Positions 46,075-55,130 of a stretch of 64,000 nucleotides of DNA are shown here, in pieces (within the stretch, counting starts at the first letter, position 1; each line of letters starts with the position of its first letter). Where the stretch lies: contig NZ_CP041253.1 in assembly GCF_006575665.1 (NCBI RefSeq), forward strand, positions 2,207,001 to 2,271,000, in the 5' to 3' direction. This DNA is from Echinicola soli. GTDB taxonomy: Bacteria > Bacteroidota > Bacteroidia > Cytophagales > Cyclobacteriaceae. The translations under genes were made by a program, and so were the position numbers. The notes under the pieces are model-generated. The model saw only the letters and a program-made list of their open reading frames with translations, did no database searches and was not told the origin of the DNA.

Positions 46075-46192
46075 TCAGTGTTCAGTAATCAGTGTCGGAT
46101 GGATAATAATCACCTTTCGTCCAGATAGTTATCCGGATCAGAGTCCAAATAACCAATAACTCAATAACCAGTAACAAATAACTAAATATATT
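46074..46192. repeat. xylB-xylA spacer with two repeat families
   Basis: Carries ATCAGTGTTCAGTAATCAG (copy 2 of the spacer repeat) and the A-rich leader CAAATAACCAATAACTCAA followed by TAACCAGTAACAAATAAC before the xylA ATG. The arrangement repeats that before xylB. Confidence 0.5.
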
Positions 46193-47506
46193 ATGTCAAA
46201 AAGCTATTTCCCAGGAATAGAAAAAATCAAATTTGAGGGAAGGGGTTCCAAGAATCCTTTCGCTTTCAGGTTTTATGATGAGAACAAAGTAGTGGCCGGA
46301 AAGACCATGAAGGAACACTTTAAGTTTGCAATTGCTTATTGGCACTCTTTTAATGCCACAGGTGATGATCCTTTTGGTCCGGGCACCAAGACCTTTGAGT
46401 GGGACCAATCAGAAGATGCCCTTCAGCGGGCCAAGGACAAGATGGATGCAGCCTTTGAGTTCATCACAAAGATAGGCGCTCCATACTACTGTTTCCATGA
46501 TGTGGATTTAATCGATGAGGGAGCAACTATCGAAGAATACGAAAGCCGGATGAAGGCCATCACGGAGTATGCGAAGCAAAAACAGGAAGAAACGGGAATC
46601 AAGTTGCTTTGGGGAACGGCCAATGTTTTCAGCAACCCGCGCTACATGAACGGAGCGTCCACCAACCCGGATTTTAATGTGGTTTCCTGGGCGGCCACAC
46701 AAGTGAAAAATTCCATCGATGCCACCATTGCCCTGGGGGGTGAAAACTACGTGTTCTGGGGTGGTCGTGAGGGCTACATGAGCTTGCTCAATACCGATAT
46801 GAAACGTGAAACGGAGCATTTGGCGAAATTTTTGACCATGGCCCGTGACTATGGCCGTAAGCAGGGTTTCAAAGGAAACTTCCTTATCGAACCCAAGCCG
46901 ATGGAGCCGACCAAGCACCAATACGATTATGATTCGGCCACTGTGGTGGGCTTTTTGAGACACTACGGTCTGGACAAGGATTTCAAACTGAACATCGAGG
47001 TAAACCATGCTACGCTGGCCGGACACACTTTCCAGCATGAGCTGCAGGTGGCCGCGGATGCAGGTCTTCTGGGCAGCATTGATGCCAACCGAGGTGATTA
47101 CCAAAATGGCTGGGATACCGATCAGTTTGCCCTGAACCTACAGGAGCTGACCGAGTCGCTTTTGGTGATCCTGGAAGCAGGAGGGCTGCAAGGTGGAGGC
47201 GTTAATTTCGATGCGAAACTGAGAAGAAACTCCACTGACCTGGATGACCTGTTCCATGCGCATATTGGCAGTATGGATGCCTTTGCCAGGGCGTTGTTGA
47301 TCGCCAATGATATCCTGGAACAATCCGAATACAAGACCTTGAGGAAAAAGCGCTATGCTTCTTTTGATAGTGGCAAGGGCAAGGAATTTGAAGAGGGCAA
47401 GTTGACGCTAGAGGACTTGAGGGCACATGCCATCGCTACTGGTGAGCCAGCAAGTACGAGCGGTAAGCAGGAAATGTACGAGAATATCTTGAACCAGTAT
47501 ATTTGA
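46193..47506 (+). CDS. xylA: Xylose isomerase
   Basis: 437 residues, class II length. Interconverts D-xylose and D-xylulose, metal-dependent, cytoplasmic. Active-site landmarks: His102 and Asp105 ([13 protein letters not shown]), [37 protein letters not shown] and [18 protein letters not shown] with the metal-binding Glu/Asp/His residues. With xylB and the divergent AraC gene it forms a xylose utilisation unit. Confidence 0.98.
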   Translation: MSKSYFPGIEKIKFEGRGSKNPFAFRFYDENKVVAGKTMKEHFKFAIAYWHSFNATGDDPFGPGTKTFEWDQSEDALQRAKDKMDAAFEFITKIGAPYYCFHDVDLIDEGATIEEYESRMKAITEYAKQKQEETGIKLLWGTANVFSNPRYMNGASTNPDFNVVSWAATQVKNSIDATIALGGENYVFWGGREGYMSLLNTDMKRETEHLAKFLTMARDYGRKQGFKGNFLIEPKPMEPTKHQYDYDSATVVGFLRHYGLDKDFKLNIEVNHATLAGHTFQHELQVAADAGLLGSIDANRGDYQNGWDTDQFALNLQELTESLLVILEAGGLQGGGVNFDAKLRRNSTDLDDLFHAHIGSMDAFARALLIANDILEQSEYKTLRKKRYASFDSGKGKEFEEGKLTLEDLRAHAIATGEPASTSGKQEMYENILNQYI

Positions 47507-47532
47507 TGTGGGGTGATGGATGCCCGGTGTCC

Positions 47533-47674
47533 GATCGGGCTGTGTAAAAACTTCATTTCGACGGTAGGGCCTGTCCCGACTTCCATCGGGAAGAAATCTC
47601 ACTAATCAGGTATTTGAGGTTTTTCCTGTCGTCAGTATGACAACCGATTTTGAGTTTTTACACAGTCTCCGATG
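47533..47674. repeat. MITE-like element, family 2, copy B
   Basis: Left end GATCGGGCTGTGTAAAAACT, right end GAGTTTTTACACAGTCTCCG: the ends are inverted repeats of each other. The interior shares CTGTCCCGACTTCCATCGGG, GAAGAAATCTCACTAAT and TTCCTGTCGTCAG with copy A. Confidence 0.68.
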
Positions 47675-47710
47675 TCTTTGGCAGGGATTGAGTGTAGTAG
47701 GCCGTCGGCG

Positions 47711-47740
47711 GTATTCAGTGATCAGTAGTCGGTGTCGGGA
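47711..47740. repeat. Spacer repeat, copy 3
   Basis: GTATTCAGTGATCAGTAGTC followed by GGTGTCGGG; matches the repeats at 44216 and 46074. Confidence 0.45.
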
Positions 47741-47827
47741 TTTGTCCGTTACGGTGGATTCCATTGGGGTAATCCCCTCAGCTAATACTTTTTTAGAGTA
47801 GATTACCGTGATAAACCGAATAAAAGT

Positions 47828-47862
47828 AAAGTCTCCCCGCTTACCGTAAGCGGGGAGACTTT
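47828..47862. terminator. Strong palindromic terminator after xylA
   Basis: AAAGTCTCCCCGCTTAC and its exact reverse complement GTAAGCGGGGAGACTTT are separated by a single C, a 17-bp arm palindrome. It works for xylA (+) and for the small gene converging from the right. Confidence 0.85.
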
Positions 47863-47933
47863 CTCATTCTGAAGGGGAGAAGGATAGTTTTGCTATGGAC
47901 TCAGCTTTTCCATAGAGAGGCACGGTACACATC

Positions 47934-48248
47934 TTAGCTATCAAAGAAATCATGTGAAGAGGCTGCTACATTCATCACCTCAATTTCGGGAAGGCCTTCC
48001 AGACCACTGTCATCCCGTTGCTTTTGGAAAGACAGGAATGATGGAACCTGAAGCAATTGTTTTTGTATATGCTCATTTTTGTAGTGTGAGAGGTGAACAA
48101 ATGTTCTTCCATCTTCACACAAATAAGATACATAGTTAAAAATCCCGGTGTCCATTTTTTTGAAATCAGACATAAAGGATTTAATGTTCTCCATGTTCTG
48201 TTGAACAAAACCTGGGTTTACAGTGTATGTTACTTTTACGACGATCAT
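47934..48248 (-). CDS. Small hypothetical protein, ABM/dabb-like ferredoxin fold
   Basis: 104 residues, cytoplasmic, beginning MIVVKVTYTVNPGFVQQN. The pattern of one beta strand, helix (MENIKSFMSDFKKM), two strands (FNYVSYLCEDGRTFVHLSHYK) and helix (HIQKQLLQVPSFLSFQKQ) resembles antibiotic-biosynthesis-monooxygenase-like dimeric alpha/beta-barrel proteins. No catalytic residues can be assigned. It stands alone between repeats. Confidence 0.6.
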   Translation of the reverse strand: MIVVKVTYTVNPGFVQQNMENIKSFMSDFKKMDTGIFNYVSYLCEDGRTFVHLSHYKNEHIQKQLLQVPSFLSFQKQRDDSGLEGLPEIEVMNVAASSHDFFDS

Positions 48249-48410
48249 TTTTAATTTTATAAGATAAGGTTAAGTAAATTCATTTCAACTATATGACCAA
48301 TGCATAGCAGAAACGTGACAAGGTCATGGAAATATTTTTGCCTTTGCGCAGTTTTTGGCTGGAAGTCCGCATACTTCGACCAAATCTTCCAATCTTATAA
48401 TTTTTTAATT

Positions 48411-49538
48411 TCACAATTCTTCCACCGGTGTAATGGTTGCGATGGTGCCGTCAGGTTTATGGGTGAGTTTGGCCATTTTGATGTTTCTCAGGTGGGTTTT
48501 GCCGGACAGTTGGGTGTCATGGTAAAAGATATACCATTGGTCTTCCACTTTCACAATGGAGTGATGGTTGGTCCAGCCCTGTACCGGCTTTAAGATGACC
48601 CCCTGGTAGGTAAACGGGCCGTAAGGATTGTCTCCGGTAGCATAAGCGATATTATGGGTGTCACCGGTAGAGTAGGAAAAATAGTAAGTTTCCCCGAGCT
48701 TGTGCAGCCAGGCAGCCTCGAAGAAACGCTTTTCATGATCGCCGGCCTTGATAGGTTCACCTTCCTGGTCCAGGATCAATATGTCTTTCGGTGCCTCGCC
48801 AAATTGCAGCATGTCATCGCTGAGTTTGGCCACTTGGGGAGCGATGGCCGGCTCATCATCAGCGGGTTCGTCGGCAAAAGGGCTGTCCCCAGTGGAAAGG
48901 TATTTCCCCGTGCGCCATTTTTGCAATTGGCCACCCCAGATACCTCCCCAATAAATGTAGTGAGTTCCGTCAGTATCTTCAAATACCGCAGGATCAATGC
49001 TGAAGCTGTCTTTGATCGGCTCGGGCTGTGCCTTAAACGGGCCTGTGGGATTGTCGGCGACGGCTACCCCCAGCCTGAAAATGTCTTCCCGGTCTTTTGC
49101 CGGAAAGTAGAGGTAATAGTTGCCGTCTTTTTCTGCGGCATCCGGAGCCCACATTTGCCTTTTTGCCCAGGGAACATCCTTGATGTCCAGTACTTTTCCA
49201 TGGTCCCGGATAGCCGATTCAGGACTTTCCATTGAATAGACATGGTAATCCATCATGTTGAAATGGGCTCCGGAGTCATCTTCCTTCACAGTAGTTTCTA
49301 CATCATGAGAAGGATAGACATAGATATTTCCTTCAAATACATGAGCGGATGGATCTGCTGTAAAATGATCGGTACTCAAGGGTTCGGAGAGGTATTGAAC
49401 ACTGTCTTGGCCTGCGGTTTTTGTCGTGTCACCAGAGGTGGTTTGCTCGTATGAAGTCTTGGTTTGGCAGTGGGAAAAAAGTACCATCATTCCTCCGAAG
49501 ATAAGGGCTGATTTTAGGTTGTTGTGAAGCTGGTTCAT
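48411..49538 (-). CDS. GH43 family lipoprotein (arabinofuranosidase/xylosidase type)
   Basis: 375 residues from ATG 49538, where a lipoprotein signal (VLFSHC) begins; a farther Met at 49571 would add 11 residues without sense. Five-blade propeller with the GH43 acid triad visible as Asp in FTADPSAHVFEG, Asp in SFSIDPAVFEDTDG, and Glu in FEAAWLHKLGETYYF. Acts on arabinose- or xylose-bearing side chains. Its upstream region is interrupted by a MITE-like repeat, beyond which a LacI-type operator candidate is found. Leader AAAACCTAG-like. Confidence 0.93.
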   Translation of the reverse strand: MNQLHNNLKSALIFGGMMVLFSHCQTKTSYEQTTSGDTTKTAGQDSVQYLSEPLSTDHFTADPSAHVFEGNIYVYPSHDVETTVKEDDSGAHFNMMDYHVYSMESPESAIRDHGKVLDIKDVPWAKRQMWAPDAAEKDGNYYLYFPAKDREDIFRLGVAVADNPTGPFKAQPEPIKDSFSIDPAVFEDTDGTHYIYWGGIWGGQLQKWRTGKYLSTGDSPFADEPADDEPAIAPQVAKLSDDMLQFGEAPKDILILDQEGEPIKAGDHEKRFFEAAWLHKLGETYYFSYSTGDTHNIAYATGDNPYGPFTYQGVILKPVQGWTNHHSIVKVEDQWYIFYHDTQLSGKTHLRNIKMAKLTHKPDGTIATITPVEEL

Positions 49539-49571
49539 ACTGGTTATGCTAGGTTTTGTTTCTATCAACAA

Positions 49572-49758
49572 TTACTGGCGTCCGACTAAATTTCAAATAT
49601 GATCAAAAACTGTCTTTAAATAGAAATTTGAAGGTTTTTATTCCAATCCCAAAAATGACCCCCCTCCCCTAAAGGGAGCTTTAGAAAGTCCCCTTTAGGG
49701 GAGGGGGCAAAACAGTTGATTTTTTTAATATGACGATTGTTTTCTCGGACTCCGGTAA
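49572..49758. repeat. MITE-like element, family 1, copy 1
   Basis: 187 bp with terminal inverted repeats TTACTGGCGTCCGA (left) and TCGGACTCCGGTAA (right, 12 of 14 when inverted). The inside holds a perfect 17-bp-arm hairpin, CCCCCTCCCCTAAAGGG (49660-49676) with CCCTTTAGGGGAGGGGG (49691-49707). A second copy in opposite orientation is at 63651-63822. No transposase. Confidence 0.8.
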
Positions 49759-49797
49759 TCAAAAATAACAAATAAAATGAATATATGGAATTTTCAT

Positions 49798-49809
49798 GAA
49801 ATCGGTTGT
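49798..49809. promoter_or_regulatory. LacI-type operator candidate 4, upstream of GH43
   Basis: GAAATCGGTTGT inside CATGAAATCGGTTGTATTTT matches sites 2 and 3 of the lacI-GH2 gap (ATGRAAYCGRTTGYAWT). It lies 260 bp from the GH43 start, with the family-1 element in between. Confidence 0.5.
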
Positions 49810-49889
49810 ATTTTGAAATAGTGCCAAAGCCAAGACTTTAGACCGGAGACTGAAAACGGATCCGTGCAGGGGGAGAAGGTGAACTGTGC

Positions 49890-49980
49890 AGGTTGTGTGA
49901 AAACTTGTTGTTTCGACAGCATAGCCTGCCCCGCATGACTATCGGAGACAAACGATTTCGAGTTTTTGCGCAGTCTCCGT
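49890..49980. repeat. MITE-like element, family 2, copy C (internally deleted)
   Basis: Left AGGTTGTGTGAAAACTTG, right GAGTTTTTGCGCAGTCTCCG; the central hairpin part of copies A and B is missing, but ATAGCCTGCCCCGCATGACT matches copy A. Confidence 0.6.
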
Positions 49981-50037
49981 GGACAGTGAACCTTGGAGTA
50001 CCAGGTACAGTGAGCGATAATAACTAACCCAATACCC

Positions 50038-50070
50038 AAAAAAAGGCAGCTCCACAGGGAGCTGCCTTTT
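50038..50070 (-). terminator. Terminator of the araA transcript
   Basis: On the minus strand AAAAGGCAGCTCC pairs with GGAGCTGCCTTTT over a 4-base loop and is followed by T3 more; it lies 25 bp past the araA stop. Confidence 0.88.
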
Positions 50071-50094
50071 GGTTAGCGTAATGCTTATCTGTAT

Positions 50095-51597
50095 TTATTT
50101 TTGATTGAAATGGTAGTAAGCATCACTCCATCTCAACTCGTTTTGGATTCCTCTTAAAGTAGTGTCTTGGTCGATATTGACACTTTCGATGCCGGCCATT
50201 ACGGCGAAGTCATTCAAATGCTCGGTGGTAAGGTTTTGGCTGAAGCAAGTGTGGTGTGCACCTCCTGCCAAGATCCATGCAGCACATCCGGTCTTCATAT
50301 TCGGCAGAGGCTTCCACATTACCCTTGCTACGGGGAGCTTGGGAAGGTCCTTGAGTGGTTTTACCGCTTCCACTTCATTGACAATAAGCCTGAAGCGATT
50401 GCCCATGTCCACGATGGAAGCATTTAGGCCATTGCCACCTGCGCCGTTGAATACGAGCCTAACCGGATCTTCTTTGCCGCCAATACCCAATGGGTGCACT
50501 TCACATGAAATTTTCTCAGAGGTAAGTGTTGGGTCCACTTCCAGCATATGGGAGCCCAGTACCAAGCTATTGTTTGGGTCGAAGTGGTAAGTGTAATCTT
50601 CCATAAAGGCATTGCCACCTTCCAGCCCGCTGCCCATTACTTTCATGGCGCGTACCAAAGCTGCGGTTTTCCAGTCTCCTTCACCGGCATACGCATAACC
50701 GTCCGCCATCAGTCGTTGGGTGGCGATACCTGGCAATTGCTTCATACCATAAAGGTCCTCGAAGGTGTTGGAGAAACCTTTAAATCCGCCTTCTTCCAAA
50801 AACGCGCGCATGCCCAATTCGATTTTGGCAGCGTCCACCAGGGATTGACGTTTGGTACCATTGGCCTGAAGGTCCTCAGAAAGTGTATAAGTCGCTTCGT
50901 ACTCTTTGATCAAGGCTTTTAGATCACTTTCGGAGACAGCCTCGATTTTGGTAACCAGGTCTCCTACAGCGTAGGTGTTGACAGAAAATCCAAATTTCAA
51001 TTCTGCTTCTACCTTGTCACCGTCCGTTACGGCTACAAAGCGCATGTTGTCTCCAAATCGGGCAAACTTGGCTCCTTGCCAGTCATGCCATCCGCTGGCT
51101 GCTCTGGCCCAAACGTCGATCTGGGAATGTACTTCCTCATCCTTCCAGTGACCTACGACTACTTTACGCTTTACTTTCATGCGGGCAGTCATAAAGCCAA
51201 ATTCACGGTCTCCATGCGCACTTTGGTTAAGGTTCATGAAATCCATGTCGATGGAGTTCCAAGGGATGTCTTGGTTGTATTGGGTATGCAAGTGGAGCAT
51301 GGGCTTTTGAAGGATTTTAAGGCCATTGATCCACATTTTTGCAGGGGAAAAGGTATGCATCCAAGTGATTATCCCGATGCAATTGGGGGCATTATTGGCT
51401 TCCTGAACGGCAGCATAAATTTCTTCCGTGGTCGTTACGATCGGCTTGAAGACGGTTGTGACTGAGATTTTTTTGGACTTATTCAGTTCTTCAGCGATGA
51501 TTTGGGCATGTTCGGTCACCTGCTGAAGGGCTTCCGGCCCGTACAGATGCTGGCTTCCGGTAATGAACCAAACCTCGTTTTCTTTCAGATTTTTCAT
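50095..51597 (-). CDS. araA: L-arabinose isomerase
   Basis: 500 residues, cytoplasmic; converts L-arabinose to L-ribulose, Mn-dependent. Recognised by [35 protein letters not shown], the catalytic region containing EDYTYHF and [14 protein letters not shown] (metal ligands include the Glu and His of these blocks), and [14 protein letters not shown] near the end. Length as expected. It follows the SSS symporter gene after 35 bp, so the two form an arabinose operon; araB and araD are not in this window. Confidence 0.98.
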   Translation of the reverse strand: MKNLKENEVWFITGSQHLYGPEALQQVTEHAQIIAEELNKSKKISVTTVFKPIVTTTEEIYAAVQEANNAPNCIGIITWMHTFSPAKMWINGLKILQKPMLHLHTQYNQDIPWNSIDMDFMNLNQSAHGDREFGFMTARMKVKRKVVVGHWKDEEVHSQIDVWARAASGWHDWQGAKFARFGDNMRFVAVTDGDKVEAELKFGFSVNTYAVGDLVTKIEAVSESDLKALIKEYEATYTLSEDLQANGTKRQSLVDAAKIELGMRAFLEEGGFKGFSNTFEDLYGMKQLPGIATQRLMADGYAYAGEGDWKTAALVRAMKVMGSGLEGGNAFMEDYTYHFDPNNSLVLGSHMLEVDPTLTSEKISCEVHPLGIGGKEDPVRLVFNGAGGNGLNASIVDMGNRFRLIVNEVEAVKPLKDLPKLPVARVMWKPLPNMKTGCAAWILAGGAHHTCFSQNLTTEHLNDFAVMAGIESVNIDQDTTLRGIQNELRWSDAYYHFNQK

Positions 51598-51632
51598 ATC
51601 TCTTTCTTACTTATTTGTTTTATTGTTTTGCA

Positions 51633-53507
51633 TTACATCCAGAAGAAGTAGTAGAGCAGCCCGACGATCAGGATAATGCCGGCAGCGCCAATATTAAATG
51701 GCGTTACGGTATGGAAGAGTGACGGGTCGGTGTTGAAGGATTTCGGATCGGCAGTTTCCATCTTAACATTGGTATAAAGAATGGTGCCCAGCATAAGAAA
51801 AAGTGCTGCCATCATGAAGATCGATTCGATTCCCATGTGGGCGTAGCTGCTGTATAGCCCAAACCCTAATGCGGCACAAACTATCCCGAGAATGATAAAG
51901 AAATAGCTGGATGCGATCGTTTTGGCAGCCTGCTTTCCGGCTTTATGGTCTGGATTGACAAATTTCTTTTTCTCGGCAAAGCTGATGAGTGATGCGATAA
52001 AGCAAAGGATGATAAATACATATCCCATTCTCAATAAGAATGGCATTTCAGGATAAAACACCTTAAAGATGATACCTGCTGGGATCGTCGCAATGGCGGT
52101 CCAAAGTGCAGCACTTGCTGTGGCCTGTCGCCAGATGAGTCCCATGCCAAATACGACTACGACACCCGGGTAAATGTATCCTGTGTACTCTTGGATGTAT
52201 TGGAAAACCTGATCTAAGGAGGCCAGCTGTGGAGCCACTAACATGGCAATGGCCAAGGCTACCACGGCCACGATTCTACCTGTTTTCACCAATTGACGGT
52301 TATTGGCATCCGGCTTAAAGTATACCTTATAGATGTCCATGGTGAAGATAGTAGAGGTACTATTGATCATGGAGGCCAGGGACGAAACGATGGCTGCTGC
52401 CAATGCTGCAAAAGCCAGTCCCCTGATGCCGTTAGGGATGAAGTTTCTCAAAAGCCAAGGATAAGCTTCATCGGATTTTTGGATGGTGCCGATCTGCTCG
52501 ACAGGCATATTGAGAATGGCTGAGAGTTGCTCAGGGCTATAATCATTTATCAACACATAAGCGGCAATACCGGGAATCACTACGATGATCGGCATCAGGA
52601 GCTTAAGATAACCGGCAAAGAGAAGGCCTTTTTTGGCTTCTTCAATACTTTTTGCGGCAAGACCTTTTTGGATAATGTACTGGTTAAAACCCCAGTAGCC
52701 CAAATTGGTCAACCACATCCCCCCCAAGATGACGGCAAGTCCAGGCAGGTCCTGGAAAGCATCCCTGGTGCCTCCGACGCCATCGGGCACCATGACCCTC
52801 CCTTGCGGCATGATCATGACAAAGTGGTCTTTTGCTTCGTTGTAAAGATTACTCATGCCGGCAATGGCTCCTTCACCCATTCCTACTGCTTCCAGTGCAA
52901 GGAACGTGGTGATCAATCCACCGGCGACCAGGATAATGACCTGTACCACATCTGTCCAGGCTACGGCCTCCAGGCCACCATAAATGGAATAAATCCCCGA
53001 GAAAATCAACAGGCCAATAATGCCGTATTGAAGGGGGATGCCCATGATCTTATCCAGTGCCAGTGCACCGAGGTAACTTACAGAGGTAAGGTTTACAAAA
53101 ACGTATACCAGCAGCCAAAACACGGCAAAGGCAGTGCTTACCCCTTTGTTAAATCGTTCGCTAAGGAACTGTGGCATGGTATATACACCGTGCTTCAGAA
53201 AAATAGGAAGGAAGTACTTTGCTACTACGATAAGGGCTATCGCAGCGATCCACTCATAGGCGGATATTCCCAGTCCAATGGCGAAACCGGATCCAGATGT
53301 GCCTATAAAGTGTTCTGCCGAAATATTGGCGGCGATGAGCGAGGCACCGACAGCCCACCAAGTAAGTGATTTATCTGCCAGGAAATATTCCTGGGCTGTT
53401 TTTTCCAAGCCTTTCTTTGACCTGGAAACCCATAGCCCGACCGATACGATGGCCAACGCGTAAATGACGAAAATGACATAATCCAATGTCGAAAAACCTG
53501 CAGTCAT
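51633..53507 (-). CDS. Sodium:solute symporter, probable L-arabinose transporter
   Basis: 624 residues, about 14-15 transmembrane helices, SGLT-like. Signature blocks match the paralogue at 39554 (WWAVGASLIAANISAEHFIG, VYVFVNLTSVSYLGALALD, AALAAAIVSSLASMINSTST); it is longer at the C-terminus with two extra helices. First gene of the symporter-araA operon, just downstream of a candidate NUDIX-regulator operator, so arabinose is the likely substrate. Confidence 0.94.
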   Translation of the reverse strand: MTAGFSTLDYVIFVIYALAIVSVGLWVSRSKKGLEKTAQEYFLADKSLTWWAVGASLIAANISAEHFIGTSGSGFAIGLGISAYEWIAAIALIVVAKYFLPIFLKHGVYTMPQFLSERFNKGVSTAFAVFWLLVYVFVNLTSVSYLGALALDKIMGIPLQYGIIGLLIFSGIYSIYGGLEAVAWTDVVQVIILVAGGLITTFLALEAVGMGEGAIAGMSNLYNEAKDHFVMIMPQGRVMVPDGVGGTRDAFQDLPGLAVILGGMWLTNLGYWGFNQYIIQKGLAAKSIEEAKKGLLFAGYLKLLMPIIVVIPGIAAYVLINDYSPEQLSAILNMPVEQIGTIQKSDEAYPWLLRNFIPNGIRGLAFAALAAAIVSSLASMINSTSTIFTMDIYKVYFKPDANNRQLVKTGRIVAVVALAIAMLVAPQLASLDQVFQYIQEYTGYIYPGVVVVFGMGLIWRQATASAALWTAIATIPAGIIFKVFYPEMPFLLRMGYVFIILCFIASLISFAEKKKFVNPDHKAGKQAAKTIASSYFFIILGIVCAALGFGLYSSYAHMGIESIFMMAALFLMLGTILYTNVKMETADPKSFNTDPSLFHTVTPFNIGAAGIILIVGLLYYFFWM

Positions 53508-53568
53508 AATTTGATATTGAGGGTTTATGTTGACTTTACTGCTTGGGCAGTATTCGCATAAATTGATT

Positions 53569-53589
53569 TAAGTGTCATATTTACACCTA
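53569..53589. promoter_or_regulatory. Candidate operator of the NUDIX-type arabinose regulator
   Basis: A 21-bp imperfect palindrome, TAAGTGTCATATTTACACCTA, written as its two halves TAAGTGTCAT and ATTTACACCTA around a central base; 7 of 10 pairs match, with GTGT/ACAC arms. It lies 62 bp before the symporter start and is the only such element between it and the regulator gene. Confidence 0.45.
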
Positions 53590-53621
53590 AAAAATCAGAA
53601 AAAAAAATAATGAGTAAAAAA

Positions 53622-54335
53622 TTACTCATTAGCGGTGGGGATTTCATTCCTGGGAATAAAATTCAACACCGTTTGAAACTGATTTTTATATTTGCTTTCA
53701 TCGATGCTGTAATAGAAGGCCCCTTTTTTAGAACTGGTCTTGTCCTTGTCATTTTCCTTGATCAGCATATTGGTAGAAAGCACCTTTCTGGTGAAATTCC
53801 GTTTATCGATTTTGGTTTCATAAAGGCTTTCGTACATGGCCTGAAGATGAGGTAGGGTGAATTTTTTTGGCAAGAGCTCAAAAAGAATGGGGTGGAGGGC
53901 TGCTTTGTATCGCAGCCGGCTTTTGGCCATTTCCACCATTTCCTCATGATCAAATATCAGGTGCGGAAGCTCATTCATGGAAAACCAATGGGCATGAAAT
54001 TTATCACTGATCTGTTGTTCGTATTTGTGGATGTCGATAAGGGCCACATAGGCTACAGCGATGGTGCGCTCCACAGGATCCCTGTCCGGCCTGCTAAAGG
54101 TATGCATCTGCTCCATATATACATCTTCCAATCCTGTAAGCTTCTTCAAAATCCTATTGGCAGCTTGGTCAAGGGATTCGTCAAACTGAAGGAACCCTCC
54201 CATTAAGCTCCACTTTTCCTTTTCAGGAGCAAAGCCACGCTGGATAAGCAAAAGTTTATAATCTGAGCCATCAAAGCCAAAAATGATACAGTCGATGGCG
54301 GTCAGGATTCTGGTCTGATTGGAATATTTGATCAT
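53622..54335 (-). CDS. NUDIX-fold transcription regulator (AraR/NrtR-like)
   Basis: 237 residues. The N-terminal NUDIX domain (about 1-135) has KEKWSLMGGFLQFDESLDQ but the Nudix box lacks its catalytic glutamates (AANRILKKLTGL where REXXEE is expected), so it should bind rather than hydrolyse. A winged helix follows (about 145-215, FTLPHLQAMYESLYETKIDK). In Bacteroides the related AraR senses L-arabinose. Location upstream of the symporter-araA operon supports that role; it is in the same direction, 114 bp before the symporter. Confidence 0.9.
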   Translation of the reverse strand: MIKYSNQTRILTAIDCIIFGFDGSDYKLLLIQRGFAPEKEKWSLMGGFLQFDESLDQAANRILKKLTGLEDVYMEQMHTFSRPDRDPVERTIAVAYVALIDIHKYEQQISDKFHAHWFSMNELPHLIFDHEEMVEMAKSRLRYKAALHPILFELLPKKFTLPHLQAMYESLYETKIDKRNFTRKVLSTNMLIKENDKDKTSSKKGAFYYSIDESKYKNQFQTVLNFIPRNEIPTANE

Positions 54336-54656
54336 GTTTTACAATTAGTAACAGGTCTGTTTGGGAATAAAAAGCTAATAAGTATGCTTTTTACCATGAT
54401 TTTAATTGGGGCTCGTAAAACTAACTATAATTTTTAGTATTTGCCAAATTTGGGCATTAGTGCCCAGGAGTATCGCTTTTAAAGCGCAGATGCTGTCATT
54501 TATCCTAAGTTGCTGAAATTTTCATCTTCATATTAGGAGGGATCTCTTTTCAAATTAGCATAGTGTAAGGGATTCCTCGTTTCTCGGACAATTCGTTTTC
54601 ATAATATGGACATCTCCTTTTTAACGAATGGAGAATCTAAAACCAGTTTCCCCGTA
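54336..54656. other. Intergenic region without recognised gene
   Basis: 321 bp. One hairpin, TTGGGCA-TTAG-TGCCCAG (54451-54468), not followed by a T run. No open frame of interest. Confidence 0.4.
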
Positions 54657-55097
54657 TTAGTGTTCATCATTGACTTCTATCCAGTAGCCATTCGGGTCTT
54701 GGATATAGATTTGGCGAATGCCATCGGGGCGGATGTTTACCTTGTTCTTTTCACCCGGCCAATCTTCGAAGGAAATGTTGTGCTTTTTAAGTTTTTCGAT
54801 AAATCCGTCCAAATCTTCCATGCTAAAACACAGGTGGTTGATTTTATTGATGGTGGGCTCCTCCCACGGTTGTTGCTCGATAAGGTGAAGCTGGCTATCG
54901 CCAATGTTATACCACACGTGCAACCCGTCCTTAAAAGGTTCTTCAATTTCCTGGAGTGCTAAAAAGTCTCCATAAAATTCAGCACTTGCTTTTAGATCTT
55001 GGACATAAACGGCAATGTGGTTCAATTTTGTTTGACTATAGGTACTCATGCTAATGCAGAATAATAATATGGTAAGTAAGGTGAATGTTTTTTTCAT
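54657..55097 (-). CDS. Exported VOC-family (glyoxalase/dioxygenase fold) protein
   Basis: 146 residues from ATG 55097 (signal peptide MKKTFTLLTILLFCIS, cleavage near STYSQ). One vicinal oxygen chelate domain: LNHIAVYVQDLKASAEFYG, HVWYNIGDSQLHLIE, INHLCFSMEDLDGFIEKL and GIRQIYIQDPNGYWIEV, with metal ligands His, His and Glu visible in these blocks. The exported location is unusual for lactoylglutathione lyase; function unknown. Confidence 0.88.
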   Translation of the reverse strand: MKKTFTLLTILLFCISMSTYSQTKLNHIAVYVQDLKASAEFYGDFLALQEIEEPFKDGLHVWYNIGDSQLHLIEQQPWEEPTINKINHLCFSMEDLDGFIEKLKKHNISFEDWPGEKNKVNIRPDGIRQIYIQDPNGYWIEVNDEH

Positions 55098-55130
55098 GCT
55101 ATTTTGGGGATAGTATGGGCTAAAAATAAG

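Noticed and set aside
44214..47740. Possible CRISPR-like repeat array around xylB/xylA
   Set aside because: The repeats are degenerate, three in number, kilobases apart and separated by genes; no spacer structure and no cas genes.
52527..53369. 280-codon plus-strand frame
   Set aside because: Antisense shadow of the sodium symporter gene; composition (many His/Gln/Gly) is typical of a reversed membrane protein gene.
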